NCBI RefSeq assembly: GCF_000143415.4
Contig: NW_003314302.1
Coordinates: 868,214-932,213 of the forward strand
Reading direction: 5' to 3'
Origin: Selaginella moellendorffii
Lineage: Eukaryota; Streptophyta; Lycopodiopsida; Selaginellales; Selaginellaceae
DNA: 64,000 nucleotides
The position numbers and the translations under genes were made by a program. This document shows, piece by piece, positions 21,240-31,712 of this stretch. Position 1 is the stretch's first letter. The number at the start of each line of letters is the position of its first letter. Under the pieces are notes generated by a model. The model had not been told where the DNA came from. It was given only the letters and a program-made list of their open reading frames with translations, and searched no databases.

Positions 21240-22513
21240 TCATCATTCCATTTAGTCGTACGCCTCCTCCTATCTCCACAATCACTATGAAAGAACTCCT
21301 TTATGAAGAACTTATTTTCCTTTTTGCTTTGCATGTTTCTCCTGTCAGTCTTCTTGAGAAGTATCATGATTTTGAGGATGTGTTTGATAAGAAAAAAGCT
21401 AGTGTACTGCCTTTTCATCAGCCTTATGACTGTCCTATTGATTTATAGGAAGGAGCATCACCTCCGTGGGGGCCTATCTACGGGTTATCCCCATCTGAGC
21501 TTAAGGCCCTCAAAGAGTACGTGGATGAGAACCTTGCCTCGGGGTACATTCAGCATTCACAGTCCCTGGCTGGAGCGCCTGTCTTCTTTGTCAAGAAGAA
21601 GGATGGGAGTTTGCGGCTAGTCATTGACTACTAAGGTTTGAACAAGGTGACTGTTCGGAACCGTTATCCGCTGCCCCTGATCTCGGACCTGTTGGAATGC
21701 CTCGGTGGTGCCCGCTTCTTCACCAAGATTGACCTTTGTGGAGCATACAACTTGGTCCGGATCCGGCCTGGTGATGAATGGAAGACTGCATTCTGAACCC
21801 GCTATGGCCACTTCGAGTACACTGTCATGCCATTTGGCTTGACAAATGCTCCAGCAGTTTTCCAACACATGGCGAATGACGTCTTTTGGGAGTTTCTTGA
21901 TTAGATGGTGATCGTCTACCTCGATAACATCCTTATCTACTCAAAAACTCAGGAGGAGCACGACGAACATGTACGCAAGGTGCTGGCGAAGTTGCGAGAA
22001 CACGGCCTATACGCGAAGCTTGAGAAATGTTCCTTTGATCAGCAGTCTGTGGAGTTCCTTGGGTACATTGTCACTCTTGAGGGTATCATGATGGATCCTG
22101 CCAAAGTCAAGACTATTCTCAAATGGGAGCCTCCACAATTAATGTCGGACGTTCAGGTTTTCCTTGGCTTCGCCAACTTCTACCGCAAATTCATTGATCA
22201 CTACTCTGACATTGTCCTTCCTCTCACGCATCTCACTCGCAAAGATGTTCCCTTCTCTTGGTTTGCTGCTGCCCAGCAGGCCTTCGACACACTCAAGGCG
22301 GCCTTTAGTTCTACTCCCGTCTTGATCCACGCTAATCCCTCACAACCTTTCTTCATCGAGGCTGACACCTCCGACTTTGCCATCAGTGCTGTGCTGTCTC
22401 AACTCGGAGCGGATCACGAACTTCATCCGATCTCTTTCCATTCTCGGAAATTCCAGCCTGCGAAGATCAATTACAAAATCCATGACAAGGAGCTCCTTGC
22501 CATCGTGGATTCC
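21240..22513 (+). pseudogene. Reverse transcriptase and start of RNase H, disabled
   Basis: RT copies element RNA into DNA. Motifs in order are SGYIQHS (about 21,540), [51 protein letters not shown] (about 21,830) and the palm motif (about 21,917). The palm reads YLDN instead of Y-x-D-D: the second catalytic Asp codon at 21,926 is Asn. Stops lie near 21,447, 21,632, 21,796 and 21,903. The RNase H start (FFIEADTSDFAISAVLSQ) follows at 22,350-22,430, and the region is cut by the MITE at 22,518. All visible disabling changes fit C-to-T or G-to-A. Confidence 0.85.
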
Positions 22514-22517
22514 TTTG

Positions 22518-22805
22518 ATGCTTTATTTCGTTAAAGTGGGACTTATTCAGTAAAGTGGGACATTAATTAGCATGTGTCCACATGCCATTTCCTAGTACTT
22601 AATTAATATTTATTAATATTTCTATCAGTTTTTTAATTTATTTTTTTATATTTCACAATATTATAACACAAAATCATATGAAAAGTTTTTAATTTATAAA
22701 TTATAAAGCTAAAACTTCAATTTTTTATTGTTGTTATAAAAATGGCATGTGGCCACACACCATAAGTGGGATAATGAAAAGTTCCACTTTAACGAAATAA
22801 AGCAT
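22518..22805. mobile_element. 288-bp MITE of the 13.3-kb transposon family
   Basis: The element has perfect 22-bp terminal inverted repeats (inner part TTTATTTCGTTAAAGTGG) and a 4-bp target duplication TTTG (22,514-22,517 and 22,806-22,809). Removing the element and one TTTG leaves the host RNase H frame in register (DSF then GEWHRFLEG), which fixes the boundaries. Its left end matches the right end of the element at 36,677-49,998 beyond the repeat itself (TTATTCAGTAAARTGGGAC). Its right end matches the left end of that element (TCATTATCCCACTT). It carries two copies of the family palindrome, near 22,571-22,592 and 22,741-22,763. It has no coding capacity. Confidence 0.9.
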
Positions 22806-22809
22806 TTTG

Positions 22810-23118
22810 GAGAGTGGCACCGTTTCTTGGAGGGGGCGGGCCATCAAACAACAGTCTAGACGGATCACAAAAATCTCGAGTACTTTGCCACTTCCCGAGT
22901 TTTGAGCCATTGTCAAGCAAGGTGGGCACAATTCCTGAGTCGGTTTGACTTTGTTATCAAGTACAGACTTGGAAAGTTTCAAGGCCTTCGTGATGCTCTT
23001 TCAAGGCGCTCCTATCTTAGTCTCAGGCCTGGTAATCCTGCCTTCGATCAACAGGATCAAGTTATCCTTGGTCATGATCGGCTTCAAGTTATGGCAATTT
23101 CCCTGGCCCCTTAGGACT
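22810..23118 (+). pseudogene. RNase H, C-terminal part, of the chromovirus
   Basis: After the MITE the frame reads GEWHRFLEGAGHQ, then a stop where TDHKNLEYF follows, then RQARWAQFL-like and DALSRRSYL. This is the usual end of Gypsy RNase H and the connection to integrase. It ends with a stop near 23,114. Confidence 0.75.
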
Positions 23119-23123
23119 CCTCC

Positions 23124-24390
23124 TTGATGGATGTGATCAGAAACGATCTTCAATCCGATGACCTCGCCAGCGACATTTTCCCCCATCTTCAGGCTGGACA
23201 CTCAGTGACTCCCGACTGCCGGCGATTTGATGAGTTCGAGTTCTTAGATGGCTTGTTGTACCATGGGGAGCAGCTTTACGTTCCTAAAGGTGATGCTCGA
23301 AGGTTGGTCCTGATGGCATGCCACGATAGCCCGATTGCTGGTCACTTCAGCATCGCAAAGACCTATGAGCTAGTTGTACGGGACTTTTGGTGGCCTCACA
23401 TGGACAATTACATCAAAACTTTTGTTACCTCTTGTGACACTTGCGCCCGAAATAAAGTACCTTGCCACCTTCCTTCAGGTTTGCTTCGTTCTCTCCTGAT
23501 CCCTTCAGATCTTTGGGAATCCATCTCCATGGATTTCTTGAGTGATCTTTCGAGTTCTAGAGGCTTCAACAGCATTTTAGTCGTGGTGGATCGCTTCACA
23601 AAGATGGCGCACTTCCTGCCATGTACCAAGGAGTTTTCGGGCGAGGACATGGCAAAACTGGTATTCAGGGAAATTTTACAACTTCATGGGATTCCTGCAG
23701 ATGTGGTTTCGGATCGGGGACCTCAGTTCATCTCTCATTTCTGGCAATGATTTTTGCAACTGCTTGGAGTGAAGGCCAACCTCTCTTCGGCGTATCATCC
23801 TCAAACTGATGGACAGTCAGAGCGAATGATTCAGACGTTAGAACAATTCCTAAGGTGCTTCATCAACTATCATCAGGATGACTAATTCAATATCCTTCCC
23901 CTTGCTGAGTTCTCCTATAACAACTCTGTTCACTCCTCTCTTCGAGTTTCTCCCTTCTTTGCGAACTCTGGCCGAAATCCCCGATTCAATCTCTCACTTC
24001 CTTCTCCATCCAAATCCTCTCATTCAAATCCCCGCTCTGAGACATTTGTCTCCAACCTCCAGGAAATCCACAACTCCATCTCCTTCCACCTCCATCGTGC
24101 TCAGGAATCTCACAAAACATTTGCCAATGCCCATCGTCAGGATTGTCCCCCTTACAATATTGGGGATAAAGTCTGGCTCCTCGGGCAAAATATCTCCACC
24201 ACCAGGCCATGTCCCAAACTCGATTTCAAATGCCTCGGTCTTTTCCCTATCACTGCTATCATTAATCCTATTACTTATCACCTTGCACTTCCCTCCTCTT
24301 ATCAAATTCACCCCGTTTTTCACTCCTCTCTCCTTAAGCCTTATATTCCCAGTCCTATTCCAAATCGAGTCATTCCTCCGCCTCCATCAG
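23124..24390 (+). pseudogene. Integrase of the chromovirus
   Basis: Integrase inserts the DNA copy into the genome. The HHCC zinc domain is visible (HDSPIAGHFSIAKTY ... CDTCARNK, 23,320-23,450). The catalytic core has Asp at SMDFLSDL (about 23,530), Asp at DVVSDRGPQF (about 23,700) and Glu in [12 protein letters not shown] (about 23,820-23,860). Stops occur near 23,748 and 23,882. The C-terminal GPY-like region and HPVFHSSLLKPYIP (about 24,310-24,345) lead to the chromodomain. Confidence 0.82.
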
Positions 24391-24675
24391 TGTAGCTCGA
24401 GGATGGGTATGAGTACGAGGTTCAGGACATCCTTGATTCCAAGATCTCACGGTCTAAACTCTACTATCTGGTCGACTAGAAGGGTTATGGACCTAAAGAA
24501 CACACTTAGGAACCTGCGGACAACCTGATTCATTCTTCTGACCTTGTTTAGGACTTCCACCGCCACTATCCTTCTCGTCTCAGTCCTCATTCTTTTTCTC
24601 CATCTCCCGTCCCTCGCTGCCCATCTCATCCTCCTCTTCATTCTCATTCACGTCCTCGTTCCACTCGTTCTTGAG
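24391..24675 (+). pseudogene. Chromodomain at the C-terminus of the chromovirus integrase
   Basis: Chromodomains steer integration toward marked chromatin. The frame reads EDGYEYEVQDILDSKI, then YYLVD-stop-KGYGPKEHT-stop-EPADNL, the classical Y-W-W-E chromodomain pattern with both Trp codons changed to TAG. It ends with a Pro/Ser/Arg tail just before the polypurine tract at 24,673. Confidence 0.8.
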
Positions 24676-24682
24676 GAGGGGG

Positions 24683-25073
24683 TGCTATCAGGAATCCCCC
24701 AATTCATACCACATTCCTGAATCTCGTTGGATTCCTGACCTGCAGACCACATTCCTGATTCTCGAGACACTTCCCTATTCCTGACTCTCGAGACTTTTCC
24801 CTATTCCTGACTCTCTGATTTCATGTACGATTCCTGAGTCTTGAGCCACATTCCTGATGATGATGTGGCGCCTCCTTGACCTTAGCTATATTTAGGCCGT
24901 CCTCGATCCAAGAGTGGTAGAGCTTCATCAACCTATAGTATATATAGGTTAGCCTTGTTCCATTTCTCCACAATTTGAATCAACACCAGTCTAAGGCTTC
25001 TTCTTTTGTTTCCATTAGCTTTTCTCTTTGTCTTTTGCATTTTCCAGTCTTGATCTTGTTGGGGGTCTTGATA
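24683..25073 (+). repeat. 3' LTR of the Tf1/sushi-like chromovirus
   Basis: This LTR starts TGCTATCAGGAATCCCCC and ends GGTCTTGATA, matching 10,664-11,050. It follows the polypurine tract directly and is followed by the GATAA target duplication. Confidence 0.88.
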
Positions 25074-26270
25074 GATAAAGTTCTTTATGATATGCTGAAG
25101 GTGACTACTGACTTCATTGATGATCTATTGATCCACTTGAGGGGACATGGGAGGAACACATTTATAATATTTGTAAAGTGTTGGATCGGCTGTGGGAAGT
25201 TAATTTAAAGTTGAAATAATCAAAGTGCGTGTTTGGGTCTAAGAACATCACTTATCTTAGATACCATATTTCTCATAAAAGTTTGCAAGTTGATTTTGAC
25301 AAACTTATGGCCATTTTAAAGTTTGGTTTGAGCAATACTTTAGCAACTTTTCAGTAGATGATGGACAAGGTTCTTTGGGATATGTTGGAAGTGGCTGTTA
25401 ACTTCATTGATAATGTCTTGATCCACTCGAAAAGGATATAAAAGGAGCATATCCATGATATTTGAAAGGTGTTGAATTTACTATGGAAATTTTATTTAAA
25501 ACTAAAGTTGTCTAAATATATATTTGGGTTCAAGGATATGACTTATCTTAGGTATTATATTTATTGTGAGCGTTTGAGGTTGATCATGATAAATTTGTGG
25601 TTGTTCTAAAGTTCTATACTCCAAAGTGTGTGAATGATCTACAATGCTTCCTATGCAGTATTTCAATTATTTTGTTGATCATTTTTTTAATCAGCTTTCA
25701 CCATTATGAGATTTGCTGAAGTCATCAATGTTATCTTTCATTTAGTTTAAAGATTGCAAATAAGCCTTTATGGATCTCAAAGAGCTGTTGATAATTCCTT
25801 TAGTTTTGGCATATCTTTAACTTTTCATTTAGGTGTAAATGCTTCAAATATTGATCTTGGAGGTATCTTAATGCAAAAAAGTACAAGTGAGCCTAGTTAA
25901 CGTCATTCCATTCCATACATCAACCATACATTATAACTAACAGAGGTAAATTACTCCACAATAAAGAAGTGTTTAGTAGTAGTTTAGGGTTTTAAGAAGT
26001 TTCATATATACTTGTATAATATTATTAAGAAGGTCAATCATACTACTCAATGCACCATGAAGCTTTTGATATATGATTTTGAGATTACTCATTGCCTAGG
26101 GAGTTTTATGGCTAATGTTGATATCCTTTCTCAAGCCCCTCTCCTTTATTCATTCTTTTCTCCTATTGAAGTGAAATCAATTGCTCAAGTAGTTCTCAAA
26201 TACAAACCAAAGCCCTTATCGGTTTTCAAAGGAGTGAATGACTATAAGGTGGTGGAGGATTGATTTTACG
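25074..26270 (+). pseudogene. Chromovirus (family D-like) RT/RNase H remnant
   Basis: This is the right side of the host copy interrupted at 10,664. It begins DKVLYDMLKVTTDFIDDLLIH, then at about 25,320 the same RT segment appears again (FGLSNTLATFQ-stop-MMDKVLWDML). Two partial copies are therefore joined. Further on are traces of RNase H (NIDLGGILMQ, 25,850) and of its end (FMANVDILSQAPLL, 26,110-26,150). Stops and frameshifts are frequent, and the DNA is AT-rich relative to the inserted element. Confidence 0.65.
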
Positions 26271-26846
26271 ATATAGAGGATTACTTCTGAGTGTTGTGAT
26301 TACCGAGCTCAGAGAAGGTCCCATATGCATACTTGGTAGATAATACCAAATCTTGGTAGAAAACAACAAAGGCTAATGAAAGATCGGTGGCCACTTGGGA
26401 AATGATGAAAGCAAATATCCGTGTGATTTATGTTCCTTCGAATGCTACTCTACACCTAAGGGATAACTAAGTAGGCTGAAACAAACCAGAACTATTCAAG
26501 AGCATGTGAATGTGTTTATGGCAAAGAAGATATTTGTCATAGATATGGGTGATATGGATGTGTTCCATGCCTTTATATCAGACTTGCAAACCTATACTTG
26601 AGGCAAGGTAATGCATTGGAACCCGAAGCATTGCATGCAGTTATTAATGTGTATTTCAACAATAATCTGCAAAAAAAGAACACAACGGAGTCAAGGTCCA
26701 ATTGGATTGAGCTGTTTGCAACTTGATTACAAGTTTTTATCTAAGTTGAGTGGTGGGAGGTTGTATAGCTAGTCTATGTGTATATGTGTGTCCAGTGTAT
26801 ATGTCATATAAGTCCTCTGTACATACTCCCTTCTTCACTTGTGATC
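26271..26846. other. No recognisable feature
   Basis: Short scattered frames only. This is probably a further decayed extension of the Gypsy remnant on its left, but I see no clear motif. Confidence 0.4.
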
Positions 26847-27180
26847 TCATTCCATTAGCTTATCAATCTCCTCTTTCACGAATTCGGACTTGGCACAAAG
26901 TGCCTCATATGAGCTGCAGCAGCACTTATGACCAATTATCTCCTTCGTCATCTCCAGGATAGCCTCGGGCTGCTCAAGCTTGCAGAGACTCTTGCAGAAC
27001 AACCTGATGCCAAATGCCGAGAATCTGTTCGACAGGATGGTCCGGACCGATTGCAAGCTGGACATGGGATTTGGTAGCCTGTGTACATAACCAAGCAAGC
27101 ACAGTAGAGACGCTGGACAAGATACTGAGTGAACCCTTGAGTTCGGCCAGTCTGAGCATGATGCTTGAGTACCATGCAAG
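26847..27180 (-). pseudogene. Unassigned gene fragment
   Basis: I do not recognise the product. On the minus strand one frame reads LRLAELKGSLSILSSVSTVLAWLC and continues to a stop near 26,976. A second frame then gives a tidy C-terminus, EAILEMTKEIIGHK ... FVKEEIDKLME-stop at 26,847. The two would need a frameshift or an intron near 27,000 to be one protein. Helical composition suggests a repeat or scaffold protein, nothing more. It could be a pseudogene left between transposons. Confidence 0.3.
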
Positions 27181-28110
27181 CCCTAAAGTTCTTTGAACAG
27201 ATGAGTCGGGAAGGCTACAACCACATCCAAGCTTAATATGTCCATGTCCTCTCAGCTACTTTTGATCTGCCGGTTAACACAGTAAACTAAATGGGCTTTG
27301 TACCTGCTAATGAAATGTTATCAGGGCGTAATTTTTCACATAAACCTTATTTTTTGCTCAAGATACCGGATCACCAATATCCCTGCAGCTTCCACCAGAT
27401 GCCCTTCTTGGGCAGCTGCATTAAGAAGGCAGGGTGTTGACCGAGTCTATTTTGACCATCCATGTATGCAAGCAAGAATAGCAGAGCGAGCGGGCTTTGC
27501 TACCTACTTAGACGCATTCTTCGAGCGGCAAGAGAGAGCTGTGAGGGAGCGAGAGAGAGAGACGCCGAGACGCCGAGAGAGCGAGCAGAGCGTGAATGCC
27601 TGTCTGGCTCGATTTTGTCCTTGTCGTGCTGATAGCCATTTGCTGCATTCTGGGACTCGAATTCTTCGACACCCTGGATCCAACCCGCAGTGTTGTTGCA
27701 AGCTTGGGTTTCTTGGCCGCAGCATCTTTCAGTGGATCTGGCACTAGCCACACTTGCAGCTCTTTTTCGAGAGCTTTGCCTCACCACCAACTCATTCATT
27801 AGTCTGCGAAGCCTAACGCTCACTTAAATTGGAGCTAGGTTCCTTTGAAGAGGCTGAGTCCTCTCTTCACCAGCAACAAACATTGAGGCACCTCAAGTTC
27901 TTAATGCTCCCAACCTACTCAAGCAACCTTGCAGCTCATGCACAGCATACCTCTTTTTTCTCTTCTATTGTAGCACGACAGCATACATGGAGTAAGCCCC
28001 TTCATCTCAACGCATAATGCTCCACCCACCCATGGACACACACGGGAAAAACACTTTAAAAAGTATAGGGAGGTATACCATAGTTATTTGAGATAAATTA
28101 ACTTAACCAG
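27181..28110 (+). other. PPR-like fragment and GA-rich sequence, no intact gene
   Basis: At 27,190-27,240 the plus strand reads FFEQMSREGYNHIQA, matching LFEQMKREGYDHVQA at 29,207-29,255. Both look like one pentatricopeptide-repeat helix pair and are probably copies of one source. A purine-rich GAGAGAGAGA run lies at 27,530-27,590 and inflates several overlapping ORFs. Nothing else is convincing up to 28,110. Confidence 0.35.
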
Positions 28111-28362
28111 TCTAAAAGGACTCAGCCCAATTCAGTTTTTCAGGCACAGTGGCAAGAGGATGAACTCCCCAACACCAGTGTATCTTCAAGGGGGTGAAGG
28201 TGCCGCGTGCAAGCGGATGGTAAATAATCCAGCGGTTTGTGGTGAAACCAACAATGAGTGCACAAAGGGGAATCCATTTGAGGTTGTAGCCACCCCGGTA
28301 CCGCAAGTGTGTGCCTTCCCCTTCGTTGAAGAAAGATGGGTCTTTTTGACAGCGAAGGCTTG

Positions 28363-29051
28363 TCACCACGGGGTGCCTAGACAACAGAACTGGCTGGGGC
28401 TGGCCATCCTTGCCACCGCCTTAGTGTGAATGCCTTGCTCGTCCTCCAGCAGCAGCACCTCAACGTTGCCGCTACCGGAGCTTATCAGCTCATACCTTGG
28501 CACCTGAATCTTGGACATGATCGAGGAGCAGAGCGAACACCAGTACGCCCAGCAGTGATCGGAGCACCTCTCGGCCCGCTTGCCTAGGCTCTCACCGAAG
28601 TCAATGGCAGTTGTTGTGTCAGCTTCGGATCTGCGAGAGCCTAGAGACTGGTTGGGGTCCAGCCGCCGCCGCTCATGCGGCGGAAGCATGCTGCTCCAGT
28701 CGGCTGCATCGAAGACCACGCCACCTGAAACACTGTCGCTAATCACCACCCGGTAACGCAACTTGGGCATCCGAGAGTTCAAATCCTTGTTGCAGCACCA
28801 ATCCGAGCCTTTGATGATGCGCCGGGGGGGCCCGTCTCCTCGCGGTGACTCTCCCCCCATAAACCTAAGGTTTTGCCAATTGCTGCTTTCAAGCAGACGA
28901 GAACCCTGCTGGATAGATTGTCAACAAGAACCTTAAAGCCGTCGCAAGGCTCTACCTTGTAGAGGATTCTGCCTTCCTTGACATCAGTGGTGGTGTATTT
29001 TGGACTAACCAGCTCTGTCGTGGCTTGCGCACAGAACGGCTCACCAATCAC
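28363..29051 (-). pseudogene. Unassigned minus-strand gene with a frameshift at a G/C run
   Basis: I do not recognise the product. One minus frame (29,051 down to 28,779) reads GEPFCAQATTELVSPKYTTTDVKEGRI; another (28,860 down to 28,363) reads KLRYRVVISDSVSGGVVFDAADWS and later QVPRYELISSGSGNVEVLLLEDEQG. They overlap at a seven-base G run (28,826-28,832), a likely spot for a frameshift mutation or sequencing error. The RYRVVISDSVSGGVVFDA stretch has the rhythm of an RPA-type OB fold, as found in Helitron-linked proteins, but the zinc ribbon is not visible and I would not rely on this. Confidence 0.3.
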
Positions 29052-29129
29052 AGCTCGAGTGTGTCGAGACTGTACATGAAGCAGGCTTGCCTCTCACCGA
29101 ACGTAGAGACGTACAGCGTTCTATCATAG

Positions 29130-29359
29130 CGAATGCAGGCAAGTTCTCCGAGTATGCCGAGTACCTTTTGCAGATGCCAAGTTCGGAAGTACCACGACAT
29201 AGTCCTGTTTGAACAGATGAAACGAGAAGGTTACGACCACGTCCAAGCTTGTAACGTTCTCTGCCGCTGCTTGCGCCCCTTTAATTGGAGTTGGGTTATG
29301 GTCATTGTTAAGATTGATCAGTGCACCGATCGAGATGCCACACAACGCCTGAAGCATTC
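29130..29359 (+). other. PPR-like fragment upstream of the Copia remnant
   Basis: The frame reads VLFEQMKREGYDHVQACNVLC at 29,200-29,265, one PPR-like motif matching that at 27,190. It then runs directly into Copia-type sequence. It is too short to call a gene. Confidence 0.35.
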
Positions 29360-30926
29360 TAGAGTTGAAGCTAGAGCAGCTCGCGACCGTAGTGCATCTG
29401 AGCCACCTCCAGCAACTTCAGCAGCATTTTATTATGCTACAAGCTTACCGTCTCAGCAGCAGGAGGAAGTTTCTTCTAAGATGCAGCTTGATCTTTTGGC
29501 ACTCTTCCATCAGGCAGAAGCCACCATTCCCAAGACCCTGCCAGAAGCTTTGGCTGGTCCGAATGCAGCTGAATGGCAGTGGGCAATTTTACTGAATACC
29601 AATCTCTGCTGGAAAATGACACGTGGGAGTTGGTGGAGCTTCCTCCAAGCAAAATCATGAGCACAAAATGGCTGTTCTGGATCAAGTATAAGCCAGATGG
29701 CTCTATAGATCGTTACAAAGCCATATTTGTAGCTCAAGGATTTTCTCAGGTGGAAAGAGTAGACTTTGCATAAACATTGGGTTTCTCCAAGACTTCAGCT
29801 GACAACAATGTGTATTTGAAGCGAGTGGGAGAATTTTGAGCAATGATAACTCTCTATGTGGATGACTGCATCCTCTTCTTGAGTGAAGGTGCAACAATGA
29901 AGCAGTTGAAGCTGGATCTTGGGCGCCAATTCAAGATGGTCGACATGGAACCTCTTTACTATTGTCTTGGCATCCAGATCTTCTGAGACAGGAGGAAGGG
30001 AGTGATCCAGATGTCTCAGAAGAAGTATGCTGCAGAGGTTTCAGCTCAGTGAGCTGAACCCAGTGACTACACCTATGGAGGTTGGTCTGAAACTCTCCCA
30101 GGATATGTCACCAAAGACACCAGCTGAACATGAGCATATGAAGCGGATCCCCTATCGACAAATGGTGGGAAGCTTAGTGTACCTGGTGGTGTGTATGAGA
30201 CCAGACATAGCTTATGCTGTGGGAGCAGTTTCACAGCACTTGGAAAATCCTGGCTACCAGCATTGGCTAGCAGTAAAACAGATTTTCAGATACTTGAAGG
30301 GGACTGCCAACCATGGCCTTGTCTACAAGCAGCAACCCAGGGGTATTCAGCTGATTGGATACTCAGATGCCAATTGGGCTGGTGGAGTCGACAAGAGGAA
30401 GTCCACTTCAGGATATTTATTCAGCCTTGGTAGTGGAGAAGTTACTTGGTGCAGTAAGAGGCAGCTCACAGTTGCATCATCAAGCACAGAAGCTGAGTAT
30501 GTGGCCACTACCTTAGCAGCCAAAGAGTGTATTTGGCTGAGGCAGCTACTGAGTGGAGTATACTATCCACAGAAGACTCCATCAATTATCTTCTGTGATA
30601 TTAAGGGAGCAATTGCCTTGGCGAAGAACCCGAGGTTTCACGGACGCACCAAGCACATACAGGTACAGTTCCATTTTATTCGTGAGCAGGTTGCTATGGA
30701 GACAATGAACTGTGCGATGGGAGATCAGGTGGTAGATGTTTTCACCAAAGCTCTGCCCCTAGCTATGTTCTCCAGGCATGTCCAAGGTCTTGCCGTGCAG
30801 TTGCTGGAGGCTGACTCTCAGTTGAGCTTGAGTGGGAGTGTTGAGGACGTAGCCGCAATCTCAAGCCGGATTCCACATCAGCAGGAGAGACACTTCTGTC
30901 TAGGTTATGCAGATGATCACGCCTGA
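29360..30926 (+). pseudogene. Ty1/copia pol remnant: RT ends and RNase H
   Basis: The start of a Copia RT is seen at 29,520-29,765 (PKTLPEALAGPNAAEW, ENDTWELVELPPSK, YKAIFVAQGFSQVERVDF). The frame then jumps over most of the palm to ITLYVDDCILFLSE (YVDD, about 29,850-29,890) and YYCLGIQIF. From 30,027 a clean 299-codon frame covers the RT thumb and RNase H (YSDANWAGGVDKRKSTSGYLF, about 30,360; SSTEAEYVA, about 30,482; GRTKHIQVQFHFIREQV). The YVDD Asp pair is intact, but RT has an internal deletion and stops, so the element is dead. I could not find LTRs. Confidence 0.8.
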
Positions 30927-31712
30927 CACAGTTTGTTCTTGATCCGTCTTCCGCAGTAGAAGTGGCCCCAGCATGGAGCGCTGCTGCACTCAGGCTGAGT
31001 GTCACTGTTTCTAACAAAGTCATGATCATGCTGGTATTTTTAGTTTGCTGTAGGTGCGGATTAGCAAAAGGTGCTTGGTCCTGCTCTCGCCGGTTTTGTG
31101 TTCACGCCAAAGCACAAGTCGAATGCGTACGACAAGGCAGAAAACGGATGAGCAAGCTGCTTCGCATACAACGGGAGTTTGCACGCGTTCAGAGCTCCAA
31201 TAGAATGACGCCAGCACTCTCTGTGCTGTGGAGAATCCATGAGAATAATCGTCTATGGATACGAGACGAACGGTAGAATTTTACATAGCAAAAAATAGCA
31301 TGTCCACTGAGCGTTGGCGATTCCGCTTTCAATATGTCACTGGCTTTGGTGACTGGATGATTGTGAACTGAGGTTTACTCCTCTTTAAAAAAGGACGGGA
31401 TCTGCATGGTTCTCGTTGTATCAATAAAGCTTGAAAACGCAACAATTCCACTTGTCCACGAGGATGATCTTGCTAACTTGTTCGAGGATTACAGTAAAAC
31501 ATAAGCGTCAACATATCCCAGGCTGGATATGAAACGGACGGACCACATAGCTAGAAAGCCCCGATTGCACGGATCTTCCAGATACCAACTAAACAAACCC
31601 TAAAATCCAGAGGTCTCGAGTTCGATTCTCAAGAACCCTAACAACAGCCCTAAATTCAAATTTGAATTGCTAGAACCTAAATGAAGTCCGATAGAACCCT
31701 AGGTTTTAGGGC
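30927..31712. other. No recognisable feature
   Basis: Only short overlapping frames are seen. The last 150 bases hold several AACCCTA-like words (31,600-31,710) just before the gene at 31,713, a composition common in plant 5' leaders. Confidence 0.4.

Larger units (their letters stand above)
10664..25073 (+). mobile_element. Tf1/sushi-like chromovirus (Gypsy) with three nested insertions
   Basis: Identical-type LTRs of about 390 bp (10,664-11,050 and 24,683-25,073) bound the element, flanked by the 5-bp target duplication GATAA (10,659-10,663 and 25,074-25,078). Inside, in order, are gag with a damaged zinc knuckle, protease, reverse transcriptase, RNase H, integrase and a C-terminal chromodomain. 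That is the domain order of chromoviruses, and gag and pol wording resemble the Tf1/sushi group. A polypurine tract GAGGAGGGGG (24,673-24,682) abuts the 3' LTR. No initiator-Met primer site follows the 5' LTR. Nested insertions sit at 11,542-12,533, 12,742-20,254 and 22,518-22,805. Without them the element is about 5.6 kb. Several stop codons make it defective. Confidence 0.88.

Noticed and set aside
22518-22805. MITE with a TA or GC duplication
   Set aside because: TA and GC can be read at the ends, but only the TTTG reading restores the conserved RNase H spacing (DSF-GEW) in frame.
27500-27823. Several Arg/Ser-rich ORFs on both strands
   Set aside because: They are driven by a GAGAGA purine tract; the frames overlap each other and match nothing I know.
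28363-28860. Helitron RPA-type OB-fold protein
   Set aside because: The rhythm of one strand-turn segment fits, but zinc-ribbon cysteines and Rep/helicase motifs are absent nearby.
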